Shown here: positions 7,310 to 15,295 of the stretch, piece after piece
How the letters are laid out: each line of letters begins with the position of its first letter
How positions within the stretch are numbered: position 1 is the first letter of the stretch
Assembly (NCBI GenBank): GCA_031549175.1
Contig: JAVBQH010000022.1
Span: 1-30,707, forward strand
From: WRIS01 sp031549175
Lineage (GTDB): Bacteria; Actinomycetota; Coriobacteriia; Coriobacteriales; Eggerthellaceae
Direction of reading: 5' to 3'
Length of the DNA: 30,707 bases
The notes under the pieces: model-generated
What the model was told of the DNA's origin: nothing
The model's input: only the letters and a program-made list of their open reading frames with translations
Databases searched by the model: none
Translations under genes and position numbers: made by a program

Positions 7310-8218
7310 GTGGACCAGGCGGTATTCTTTATCGGGGCTTTGGTGTTCGGGCTCTTTATCGGGGTGTTGTCGGGCATGCTCGGCATCGGGGGAGGAACCG
7401 TGATGGTTCCGGCCTTCCGCCTGATCTTTGGGATGGAGCCGCTTGCAGCGACGGCAACCTCCCTGTTCACCATCATCCCTACCTCTATCGCCGGGGCCAT
7501 CACCCACCTGAGGCAAAAGACGGCGCTGCTTCCCCTGGGGCTCGCAATGGGCATCGGGGGGGCGATCACCTCGCCTGTCGGGGTGTGGCTTTCAACGATC
7601 TCGCCTGCATGGCTGGTCATGACCGTCGCAGCGGTGGTGATCGGGTATTCGGCGATCAACATGCTTTTCAAGGCGGCTAAGGCCAGACGTGCCCAAAAAT
7701 CTCGGGAGGCCGACGCGGCGTCTTCAGCCAAAGGCCAGACAGAAAGCGGTTCTGCCTCAACCGACGTCGTCGAGGTTCCTTTGGCCGACGCGAAGGGTCG
7801 CGCACAGGCCATCAGGAGCCTCGAGGAAAAAGAGGCGACATACCAGGTTGCAAAGAAGGATCTGGCACGGGGCGCACTGATAGGCATTTGCGCGGGCGTT
7901 CTTTCCGGGTATGTCGGCGTCGGGGGCGGGTTCATCATGGTCCCGCTGATGCTTGGCTGGCTTGGGGTCTCCATGAGGGTCGCTTCGGGGACGTCGCTTG
8001 TCGCCATGGTGATCCTTGCGATCCCCGGCGCTGTCGAACAGGGGATTTTGGGAAACATCGACTACATGGTCGGCATCGCGACCGCACTCGGCTCGATCCC
8101 AGGCGCTTGGATCGGGGCAAAGGTCGCCCGGAAGGTGCCTGAGAACATGCTCCGTTTCATGTTCGGCGGCTTTCTGGTCGTTGCCGCGCTATTGTTGGTA
8201 TCCAAAGAGTTTTTCTAA
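7310..8218 (+). CDS. TauE/SafE-family membrane exporter or permease
   Basis: This is a 302-residue protein that begins with GTG; TAGGTGA lies about 8 bases upstream. Two homologous membrane halves are visible, each opening with the family's glycine motif: GMLGIGGGTVMVP near residue 23 and GYVGVGGGFIMVPLML near 203. The family is annotated as sulfite/sulfoacetate or other small organic anion exporters, but substrates are rarely known. A hydrophilic linker of about 55 residues (125-180), rich in A, S, E and K, separates the halves and is longer than usual. No sulfur-metabolism gene is adjacent. The 113-base gap before it holds a GCTGCA/TGCAGC inverted repeat but no clear promoter. Confidence 0.85.
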   Translation: MDQAVFFIGALVFGLFIGVLSGMLGIGGGTVMVPAFRLIFGMEPLAATATSLFTIIPTSIAGAITHLRQKTALLPLGLAMGIGGAITSPVGVWLSTISPAWLVMTVAAVVIGYSAINMLFKAAKARRAQKSREADAASSAKGQTESGSASTDVVEVPLADAKGRAQAIRSLEEKEATYQVAKKDLARGALIGICAGVLSGYVGVGGGFIMVPLMLGWLGVSMRVASGTSLVAMVILAIPGAVEQGILGNIDYMVGIATALGSIPGAWIGAKVARKVPENMLRFMFGGFLVVAALLLVSKEFF

Positions 8219-8231
8219 TTTAGGAGGCTTC

Positions 8232-8252
8232 CCGGCTTGACCGAAAAGCCGG
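8232..8252 (+). terminator. Hairpin after the TauE-like gene
   Basis: CCGGCTT (8232-8238) pairs perfectly with AAGCCGG (8246-8252) across a 7-base loop, 14 bases past the stop codon. There is no T-run after it, so it is at best an imperfect terminator. Confidence 0.35.
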
Positions 8253-8313
8253 TGCTGTGGTTGGATAGACCTGGCGCGGGCCGTTCCCGTAGCGTTTTGG
8301 GAGGAAAGTCATA

Positions 8314-9636
8314 ATGGCACAACCAGGAAAAGAGAAGAAACCGTCTACATTGCCCCGGTTCTTTACTTTGGAAATGGCAATGTTCACCTTGGCTGTAATA
8401 TCCGGCCTGGTGCTTTTTTGGAACACGCTTTCCCCCGACCGCAGCGTCACGGCCATGATCGTCACGGGCATCCTCTTCACCTTGTCGCTCGTGGTGGTCA
8501 TCCGCCTTGTCCTGGATCCCGACAATATCCGGGCGCGGCAGTCCGATGCAATGCTGAAGCTTGCCAGCCAAACCCTTGCCTGCATGAAGGAGGGGCTCGA
8601 CGAGAAGGCGGCACAAAAGGTTTGCAAGCTGCTGCTTCCCTCAACCGCAGCGACGGCCGTGGCCATTACCGACAACGAGCAGATCCTCGGGTATGCAGGG
8701 CTTGAGCAGGAGGAGAATGCCACGGGAACCGCCATCCGCACCCAGGCGACGCATGCCACCATCGACGACGGCCAACTGCGCATCCTGTTCACTCCCGAGG
8801 AGATCGGATTTCCCTCAGGCTCGACCTCGATAAAGGCGGCGATCATCGTCCCTTTGGCAATAGGGGGAGGCGTAGTCGGCACGCTGAAGTTCTACTATCG
8901 AAGGGCACAGCACATCAGCGAGACGCAGAAGTCGATTGCGGAAGGCTTCGGGAAGCTCCTTTCAACCCAGATGGCCGCCTCTGCGCTCGAGCAGCAGACG
9001 AAGCTTGCGACCAAGATGGAGCTTAAAGCACTGCAAAGCCAGATCAATCCCCACTTCCTTTTCAACACGATAAACACCATCGCCTCGCTGATCAGGACCG
9101 ACCCCGACAATGCCCGGGTGCTCCTTCGGGAGTTCGCGGTGTTTTACCGGAGGACCTTGGAAGACTCGGCCGACCTCATACCCCTTTCGAAGGAGATCGA
9201 GCAGACCTTGCGCTACTTCAGCTTCGAAGTCGCCCGCTTCGGCGAAGAGCGCCTCGGGATCGACGTCGGCATCAACCTTGAGATCGACGACATGCTGATC
9301 CCCCCGTTCCTCGTGCAGCCGCTTGTAGAAAACGCGGTCAAGCACGCCATGCCCTCCGAGGGGAGGCTCGACATCGAGATCGGGGGAGGGGTCTCGGGCG
9401 AGGACGTCTTCATCTCCGTGTTGGACAATGGCACCGGAATGACCGCAGAGGCGCAGAAGAACATCATGAGCCCGAAATCTTCGACCGGCCTCGGCATTGC
9501 GATCGGCAACGTGCATGACCGGATCAAGGGCTACTACGGGCCGGATGCCCGCCTCGAAGTAGAAAGCGAGCTAGGGAAAGGCACCACGGTGACCTTGGTG
9601 TTGTCCGGGGCCGCGAAGCCGAAAAGGCCGGCCTGA
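8314..9636 (+). CDS. LytS-like sensor histidine kinase with GAF-like domain
   Basis: A kinase of 440 residues. GGAGGAAAG precedes ATG 8314 at good spacing. Two membrane helices lie at about 20-38 and 44-66. A GAF-like sensor region spans about 85-195 and leads through a coiled segment to the His_kinase (PF06580-type) box LKALQSQINPHFLFNTIN, with the phospho-acceptor His at 247. The ATP-binding part shows PFLVQPLVENAVKHAM (N box) and STGLGIAIGNVHDRIKGYYG (G box). This is the LytS/YehU class, which pairs with LytTR response regulators; one follows at 9925. It lacks the multi-helix 5TM-LYT input domain of classical LytS, so the signal is probably sensed by the GAF-like region. The ligand is unknown. 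Confidence 0.9.
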   Translation: MAQPGKEKKPSTLPRFFTLEMAMFTLAVISGLVLFWNTLSPDRSVTAMIVTGILFTLSLVVVIRLVLDPDNIRARQSDAMLKLASQTLACMKEGLDEKAAQKVCKLLLPSTAATAVAITDNEQILGYAGLEQEENATGTAIRTQATHATIDDGQLRILFTPEEIGFPSGSTSIKAAIIVPLAIGGGVVGTLKFYYRRAQHISETQKSIAEGFGKLLSTQMAASALEQQTKLATKMELKALQSQINPHFLFNTINTIASLIRTDPDNARVLLREFAVFYRRTLEDSADLIPLSKEIEQTLRYFSFEVARFGEERLGIDVGINLEIDDMLIPPFLVQPLVENAVKHAMPSEGRLDIEIGGGVSGEDVFISVLDNGTGMTAEAQKNIMSPKSSTGLGIAIGNVHDRIKGYYGPDARLEVESELGKGTTVTLVLSGAAKPKRPA

Positions 9637-9720
9637 GCACCCAAGGGGAGGGCCTCAGAAGAAGCTCGGCGGTTTCAATGCCTTTCATAGCCCGCATCCG
9701 GCACAGCGCGGAAAACTTGT

Positions 9721-9768
9721 GTGAGCTCACCTAAGAATTCTCGGGATGCCTAGAACTTGATCTATAAT
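9721..9768 (+). promoter_or_regulatory. Promoter and palindromic operator candidate for the LytTR regulator gene
   Basis: TATAAT at 9763-9768 is a perfect -10 box, directly preceded by CTTGATC (9756-9762). A perfect 10-bp palindrome, GTGAGCTCAC, lies at 9721-9730. Transcription would start near 9775, leaving a leader of about 150 bases. The 288-base gap between kinase and regulator therefore has its own promoter, so the regulator can be expressed apart from the kinase. The rest of the gap shows no gene. Confidence 0.5.
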
Positions 9769-9924
9769 AACGAGTTATCCCATGGTGGAACATGGACGCT
9801 TGAGGCAGACGAGCCGCCGGGGATTTCAAAATACGTTATATGTGCGAGGCCAGGCCGCAAGCTGAAAGAGGCCGTCCGCCGTGCCAAGCGCAAGGAAGAA
9901 AACCAAGGAATTGGAGGCAATACC

Positions 9925-10638
9925 TTGCTGAAAGCGATTATTGTTGACGACGAAGCCCCGGCACGCTCAGAGCTGAAATACCTTCTCGATGAGCTTGGCC
10001 AGACCGAGGTCGTCGCAGAGGCGGCGAGTGTCCGGGAAGCCATAGAGAAGCTGAAAGAGCATCCCTGCGACATGATGTTCCTCGACATCAACATGCCCGA
10101 GGCAACGGGTCTGCAGCTGGCAGACGCCCTGCAAAAACTCAAGTTCCCACCCGCCGTCGTGTTCGTCACGGCCTACAGCGAATACGCCCTTGACGCCTTC
10201 AAGGTGAGCGCCATCGACTATCTTGTCAAGCCGGTCGAGACCGAGCGGCTTTCCCAGGCGATCGCGCGTGTGCGGGAGCATGTATCCCTCCACGTAAAAG
10301 CTCAGAAATCCGAGCGCATCCCGGTAGAAAAGGGCGGCAAGAAGATACTTATCGGCATCGACAAGATCCGCTTTGTCATGGCGCGTGACGACTACGCCTA
10401 TCTCCAAACCGACACCGACCGTTATTTCTCCACCGTCAGCCTGGCACAGCTCGAAAAAAGGCTCGACGGGCACGGCTTCTTCCGTGTGCATCGAGGATAC
10501 CTGGTCAACCTCTCGCTTGTCGAAGAGATCGAGGCGGTCTCGGGAGGAACACTCCTCCTGACGCTCGACGGCGTTGAAGAAAAGATCCCTGTTTCACGCA
10601 GGCGCGTTTCCGCGCTCAAGAAGGCGCTCGGGCTCTAA
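9925..10638 (+). CDS. LytTR-family response regulator
   Basis: The start is taken as TTG at 9925 because GGAGG at 9913-9917 sits 7 bases before it and the receiver strand (LKAIIVDDEAPARSE) begins there. A longer upstream frame overlaps the promoter. The 237-residue product has a receiver domain with VDDE at 6-9, phospho-acceptor D53 (FLDINMP), T81 and K101 (YLVKP). The C-terminal LytTR DNA-binding domain spans about 137-236, with the family's FFRVHRGYLVNLSLVEEIE stretch. It is the likely partner of the kinase just upstream. Such pairs control cell-wall, surface-carbohydrate or pyruvate-related genes in other bacteria; the targets here cannot be read from the window. Confidence 0.93.
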   Translation: MLKAIIVDDEAPARSELKYLLDELGQTEVVAEAASVREAIEKLKEHPCDMMFLDINMPEATGLQLADALQKLKFPPAVVFVTAYSEYALDAFKVSAIDYLVKPVETERLSQAIARVREHVSLHVKAQKSERIPVEKGGKKILIGIDKIRFVMARDDYAYLQTDTDRYFSTVSLAQLEKRLDGHGFFRVHRGYLVNLSLVEEIEAVSGGTLLLTLDGVEEKIPVSRRRVSALKKALGL

Positions 10639-10709
10639 CTGGCGCAGGTCAAACGCGGGCGTTCTTCGGGCCGCCCCGACCCCGAGCTTCTCTTTTGAAA
10701 GAAGGCATT

Positions 10710-12431
10710 ATGCTCATAGGTGAAGTGGAAAAACTCTACCCTTCTGCAAAGACCCTGGTGAAAGAAAAAGTGGCGAGCCGTATCCATGCCAAGGACAGCA
10801 GCCTCTATGCGTTTTCTGAAGAGGCTGAACAGGCGGCGTGCGATTATTTCGGTTGGACGGACCTTGCAAGCAATCCGCCCTATCCGGTCGGGCAGATCCA
10901 AGACTTCGCCGACGAGGCCCATCGTAATGGGATAAAGACCGTCGTGCTCATCGGACAAGGCGGCTCGACCCAGGCACCTATGACCATCACCAAGTACAAT
11001 GCGGTCGATTCGGAGCGGATCGTCTTCCGCACGCTCGACTCGGATTCCCCGGTACGGCTCCGCGCGATCCTCGCCGAGGCGAAGCCGGAGTCCACCTTGT
11101 TCATGGTGTCCTCAAAAAGCGGCGGGACCATCGAGCCCCGCATGGTCTTGAAGGCGGTCCGCAAGGCATTGGGCAAGACCATGGGTGAAGGCGAGATCGT
11201 CAAGCACCTCGTGGCCATCACGGATCCCGGGTCCGGGCTCGAGAAGCAGGCGCGGGAAGAGGGCTGGCTGGCGGTCTTTCCGGGAGAGCCGACCGTCGGG
11301 GGGCGTTTTTCGGCGATATCGATATTCGGCTTGCTGCCGGCGGCCTTGGTCGGCATCGACATCACCAAGTTCTTGAGCCATGCGGTGGATGCGGAACGGC
11401 GCTGTTCGGAAGACGCCATCGACAACCCCGCCATCGGCCTGGCCGCCTTCCTCTACGACAACTACCTGCAGGGTAGGGACAAGTTCAGCTTCTTCACCCC
11501 AAAACGCGGCCGCGTCCTCGGCCTGTGGATCGAGCAGCTGGTGGCAGAGAGCCTCGGCAAAGAGGGCAAGGGGATCTTGCCCAACATCGAAATCGACGCC
11601 TTGCTGATGGCACGGGATGCCGGCGACCGCACGGCCATCGTCTATCAGACCCAGACCGACCTGTGGGACGAGCGCAAGAACTTCGAGATGAGCCTTGCCT
11701 ATATCGACAACGCGATCCCGCGCGTCAACTTCAAGATCGACAACGTGGAAGAGCTGGCCGAGCATTTCGTCATGTGGGAATATGCCACGGCAATGTGCGG
11801 GTACCTCATGAACGTCTGCCCCTTCGACCAGCCCGATGTGGCCTCGGCGAAGGCTGCAGTGCTGAAGATACTCGAGGAGGGCTACCCCCGGCCCGACTTC
11901 GTCGAGGAATATATTGGAGACATCCAGACCGGCGAGGTCGAGGTTTCGCTTTCGAATGCGCTGCAAAAGCACGGCAGCCTGCGGGCCGTCTTGAAAGAGC
12001 TGCTCGGCAGTATTCAACCGGGTGACTACTTTGCCCTGAACGCCTTCTTGCCGTTCACCGGCGAAGGTCGGCGGGAGGCGCTTGAGAACATCCGTCATGG
12101 GGTCGGGGAAAAGCGCGGGGTGGTCTCCTGTTTGGAGGTGGGCCCACGTTACCTTCACTCCACCGGCCAACTGCAAAAAGGCGGCCAGGACACGGGCGTC
12201 TTCCTCATAGTGTCTGCAGACGAACTAAAGGACATCCCCCTCGACGAAGAGGCGGAAAGCCTCGGGGCCTTGGCAAAGGCACAGGCCTTGGGGGATTTGA
12301 TCGTCCTGTCCGAGAGAAACCGCCGGTGCCTGCACATCCACCTTCCTGACAACTCGGGCGTCACCTTGCGTGCGTTCTCGTACCTGGTCTTGAGCGTGCT
12401 CGAAGAATTGAGCCAGGAACAGAAGGGCTGA
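10710..12431 (+). CDS. pgi: Glucose-6-phosphate isomerase (long, SIS-domain)
   Basis: A protein of 573 residues. ATG 10710 is chosen over an in-frame TTG at 10695 because AAAGAAGG (10698-10705) fits the ATG. SIS-domain sugar-phosphate motifs are clear: GQGGSTQAPM at about 82-91, SSKSGGTIEPR at about 134-144, and VGGRFSAIS near 201. The late GPRYLHSTGQLQKGG stretch, about 477-491, is typical of the isomerase half of transaldolase-isomerase fusions, but no transaldolase domain is attached here. It interconverts glucose 6-phosphate and fructose 6-phosphate in the cytosol. The stop is only 5 bases before hypF, so the two are probably co-transcribed, an unusual pairing of glycolysis with hydrogenase maturation. 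Confidence 0.9.
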   Translation: MLIGEVEKLYPSAKTLVKEKVASRIHAKDSSLYAFSEEAEQAACDYFGWTDLASNPPYPVGQIQDFADEAHRNGIKTVVLIGQGGSTQAPMTITKYNAVDSERIVFRTLDSDSPVRLRAILAEAKPESTLFMVSSKSGGTIEPRMVLKAVRKALGKTMGEGEIVKHLVAITDPGSGLEKQAREEGWLAVFPGEPTVGGRFSAISIFGLLPAALVGIDITKFLSHAVDAERRCSEDAIDNPAIGLAAFLYDNYLQGRDKFSFFTPKRGRVLGLWIEQLVAESLGKEGKGILPNIEIDALLMARDAGDRTAIVYQTQTDLWDERKNFEMSLAYIDNAIPRVNFKIDNVEELAEHFVMWEYATAMCGYLMNVCPFDQPDVASAKAAVLKILEEGYPRPDFVEEYIGDIQTGEVEVSLSNALQKHGSLRAVLKELLGSIQPGDYFALNAFLPFTGEGRREALENIRHGVGEKRGVVSCLEVGPRYLHSTGQLQKGGQDTGVFLIVSADELKDIPLDEEAESLGALAKAQALGDLIVLSERNRRCLHIHLPDNSGVTLRAFSYLVLSVLEELSQEQKG

Positions 12432-12436
12432 CGCCT

Positions 12437-14875
12437 ATGGTGGAGGCGCTCGACATACAGGTCACAGGAATTGTACAGGGGGTGGGTTTTCGCCCCTTTG
12501 TCTATCGGTTGGCAAAAAAATACCTGATAAACGGATGGGTGTTGAACGCAAGCGACGGCGTGTTCATCCATGCCGAAGGCGAGGCGGCCCATCTGGACGG
12601 ATTCGTGCTCGAACTTGCAGAAAACCCTCCTGCAGCCGCCCTTGTGGAAGAAGTCAGCCTGAAGGAGGTGCCGCTCGAGCCCTTCGACTCCTTCGAGATA
12701 CGTTTCTCCGACGCGTCGGCCGTCGAAAAGACCACCTTGATCTCGCCTGACTTGGCCACCTGCGACGACTGTGCCCGCGAACTCTTTGATGCAGGTGACC
12801 GCCGTTATCGCTACCCGTTCATAAACTGCACGAACTGCGGGCCGCGCTTCACCATTATCGACGCCTTGCCCTATGACCGGAAAAACACCTCCATGGCGGG
12901 TTTCCCCATGTGCCCTCAGTGCACAGAGGAATACGACGATCCGCTTGACCGGAGGTTCCACGCCCAGCCCGACGCCTGCTTTCTCTGTGGCCCTTGCCTC
13001 AGCTGGAAAGAAGCGAAGGCATCACCGGATGACATCACATGGGGGGCTACCCGCGAAGAGAGCGACGCCCTGCTTGCGCGGGCGGTCGACTACCTCGAAC
13101 GGGGCAAGATCGTTGCGGTAAAGGGGCTCGGGGGCTTCCATCTTGCCTGCGACGCCCAAAACGCCTCGGCCCTTGCAACCTTGCGTGAGCGGAAGCGCCG
13201 CAAAGGCCAGGCCTTCGCCACCATGATGGCCGATCTTGGCCAGGTAAGGGAATATTGCGAGGTCAACGATGCAGAAGAGCGGCTTTTGACGGGTGCCCAG
13301 CACCCGATCGTGCTCTGTAAGAAGAAAATGGGAGCGCATTTCGCGCCGGGCCTGGCAGACGGCTTGTCGGAGCTCGGGGTCATGCTGCCCTACACGCCCA
13401 TACAGCACCTGCTCGCCCGTGATTTCGGCAAACCGATCGTCATGACGTCGGGGAACCTGCACGATGAGCCGATCGTCGTTGACGACGAAGAGGCCTACGA
13501 GGTGCTCGCCGATGTCGCCGACGCCTTTCTCGGTCACAACCGAAGCATCGTCGCCCGTTACGACGATTCGGTTATGCGGGTCATACGGGTTGCGGATGAG
13601 GTCTTCAGCGTGCAATGCATCCGCCGCGCGCGCGGCTATGCCCCGATGCCGGTCCCTTTGCCGAAGGGCGGGCAGGGGGGGGGAGGCCCCGCAGCCGCAG
13701 AAGACGCCTTGCAGCCGCGCCCCTCAGTCTTTGCCGCCGGCCCAGAACAGAAGAACTGCTTTTGTCTGACGCGTGGCGACGAGGCCTTCGTCTCGCAGCA
13801 TATCGGCGATCTGGAGAACGTCGAGACCTTCGACGCCTGGCTTGAGTCGAAAGAGCGTTTCGAGCGCCTGTTCGAGATCGGCCCGCAGCTGGTCGCCTGT
13901 GACCGGCATCCGGAATACCTGAGTACAAAATGGGCTCACAGCCAGGATCTTCCGGTAACAGAGGTGCAGCACCACCATGCGCATATCGTCTCGGTGATGG
14001 CGGAGAACAAGCTTGAAGCCCCCGTCGCCGGAATCGCCTTCGACGGCACCGGGTATGGCGCTGACGGGAGGATCTGGGGCGGGGAGGTCTTGCTTTGCAA
14101 CGTTCAGGCATTCGAGCGATTTGCGAACTTCGCCTATGTGCCGATGCCCGGCGGGGTGGCCGCAGTCAAAAATCCGTTGCGTATGGCCTTCGGCGTCCTT
14201 TGGGCCTTCGACCTGCTTGACCATCCGGTCGCGCAAAGGCTCGTCGCGGACATGGGTGACCAGGCAGCCGTCTGCGAGCAGATGATCGACAAAGGGATCA
14301 ACACCCCTTTCACCTCCTCGGTCGGAAGGCTGTTCGACGCGGCCTCGGCGATCCTTGGGGTATGCCGAAGCCCCCGGTACGAAGGGGAGGGCGCGATCCT
14401 GCTTGAAGCGGCCATGGCTGTTTCCTCCCCTGCGGACACGGCTCTTTCGGCGCCCCTTGAGTTCGACCGCGCAAGCATCCACGACTCATACCGTATCGAG
14501 CTTGTGAAAAACACGGCAGCGTCCGGAAGCACTGCCGAAGACACCTCGGTCCTGCTTTTCGATGCGGCTCCCGTCTTCGCCGCCCTTCTCGAGGACATGG
14601 CGGCAGGGGTCGAGACGTCGCGTATTGCCCGGCGCTTCCACAATGCCTTCGTCCAAGCGGTCAGCGAGGTCGCCCGTGTGATAAAGCTGGGATATGGTAT
14701 CGAGACCATCGCGCTGTCGGGTGGTGTGTTTATGAACCGGTACCTCATAGAACATGCAGTCGAGTCCCTGACTTGTGAAGGCTTTACGGTCGCCCTCAAC
14801 CGAGAGCTGCCGCCCAACGATGGCTGCATCTCCTTCGGACAAGCTGTGGTAGCATTGGCAGGGAAAAACGAGTGA
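12437..14875 (+). CDS. hypF: Carbamoyltransferase HypF, [NiFe]-hydrogenase maturation
   Basis: An 812-residue protein with the full HypF layout. The acylphosphatase domain (1-90) has VQGVGFRPFVYRLA with catalytic R19. The zinc-finger pairs are C109/C112, C131/C134, C159/C162 and C181/C184. A YrdC/Sua5-like domain spans about 205-400, with KGLGGFHLACDA and the TSGN stretch. The C-terminal Kae1-like domain carries HHHAH at 512-516, FDGTGYGADGRIWGGE and ALSGGVFMN. HypF uses carbamoyl phosphate and ATP to carbamoylate HypE, giving the cyanide ligands of the active-site iron. The linker at 410-440 is glycine/alanine-rich and holds a run of nine G bases at 13675-13683. AGAAGG lies upstream of ATG 12437 at slightly long spacing. 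hypC and hypD follow; hypE does not. Confidence 0.96.
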   Translation: MVEALDIQVTGIVQGVGFRPFVYRLAKKYLINGWVLNASDGVFIHAEGEAAHLDGFVLELAENPPAAALVEEVSLKEVPLEPFDSFEIRFSDASAVEKTTLISPDLATCDDCARELFDAGDRRYRYPFINCTNCGPRFTIIDALPYDRKNTSMAGFPMCPQCTEEYDDPLDRRFHAQPDACFLCGPCLSWKEAKASPDDITWGATREESDALLARAVDYLERGKIVAVKGLGGFHLACDAQNASALATLRERKRRKGQAFATMMADLGQVREYCEVNDAEERLLTGAQHPIVLCKKKMGAHFAPGLADGLSELGVMLPYTPIQHLLARDFGKPIVMTSGNLHDEPIVVDDEEAYEVLADVADAFLGHNRSIVARYDDSVMRVIRVADEVFSVQCIRRARGYAPMPVPLPKGGQGGGGPAAAEDALQPRPSVFAAGPEQKNCFCLTRGDEAFVSQHIGDLENVETFDAWLESKERFERLFEIGPQLVACDRHPEYLSTKWAHSQDLPVTEVQHHHAHIVSVMAENKLEAPVAGIAFDGTGYGADGRIWGGEVLLCNVQAFERFANFAYVPMPGGVAAVKNPLRMAFGVLWAFDLLDHPVAQRLVADMGDQAAVCEQMIDKGINTPFTSSVGRLFDAASAILGVCRSPRYEGEGAILLEAAMAVSSPADTALSAPLEFDRASIHDSYRIELVKNTAASGSTAEDTSVLLFDAAPVFAALLEDMAAGVETSRIARRFHNAFVQAVSEVARVIKLGYGIETIALSGGVFMNRYLIEHAVESLTCEGFTVALNRELPPNDGCISFGQAVVALAGKNE

Positions 14876-14944
14876 GTGCCAGACGCAGGGGAGATCGGCC
14901 TTGCGCGGGAGGCGCTCACAGCAATTAAGAAACGAGGGTGTTCA

Positions 14945-15286
14945 ATGTGCCTGGCAATACCTGCGATAATAACCGAGCTTAAGGAAGACCGTCTTGCGAC
15001 CGTCGACATCCTTGGCGTGACGAGGGAGATCTCAGTCGACTTGACTCCGCAAGCACAGCTGGGGGACTATGTCTTGGTCCACGCCGGCTTCTCCATCGAG
15101 GTGGTGAGCGCCGAGTTTGCGCAGGAAACACTTGACCTGATCAACGAGTTTCCCGAGCTTGTCGAAGGCGACCTCGGCCATGACCCCGGCGCTGACGGAG
15201 GAGGCGGAAGGGGCACCTTGCAAGCGGAGCTTGCCTCCCTTGCCGACGAGGACTTCGTCTCAACCGGCCCCCGGACGACCCCATAG
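14945..15286 (+). CDS. hypC: Hydrogenase maturation chaperone HypC
   Basis: The start at ATG 14945 is set by the invariant MCLAIP N-terminus, whose Cys2 binds the Fe(CN)2CO unit, and by GAGGG upstream. A longer frame from 14876 would bury that cysteine. The small OB-fold core, about 1-75, ends with GDYVLVHAGFSIEVV, as usual for HypC. The product has 113 residues against roughly 70-95 in most relatives. The extra tail from about 78 on is acidic and glycine-rich (DLGHDPGADGGGGRG) and looks disordered. HypC works with HypD and carries the iron unit to the hydrogenase large subunit. It lies between hypF and hypD, 9 bases before the hypD start. Confidence 0.94.
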   Translation: MCLAIPAIITELKEDRLATVDILGVTREISVDLTPQAQLGDYVLVHAGFSIEVVSAEFAQETLDLINEFPELVEGDLGHDPGADGGGGRGTLQAELASLADEDFVSTGPRTTP

Positions 15287-15295
15287 GCAAAGCCC

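Noticed and set aside
11112..12176. A 354-codon open frame on the minus strand
   Set aside because: It is the shadow of pgi, produced by high-GC codon bias.
14876..14944. Upstream extension of HypC
   Set aside because: It would place about 23 residues before the functionally required MCLAIP N-terminus.
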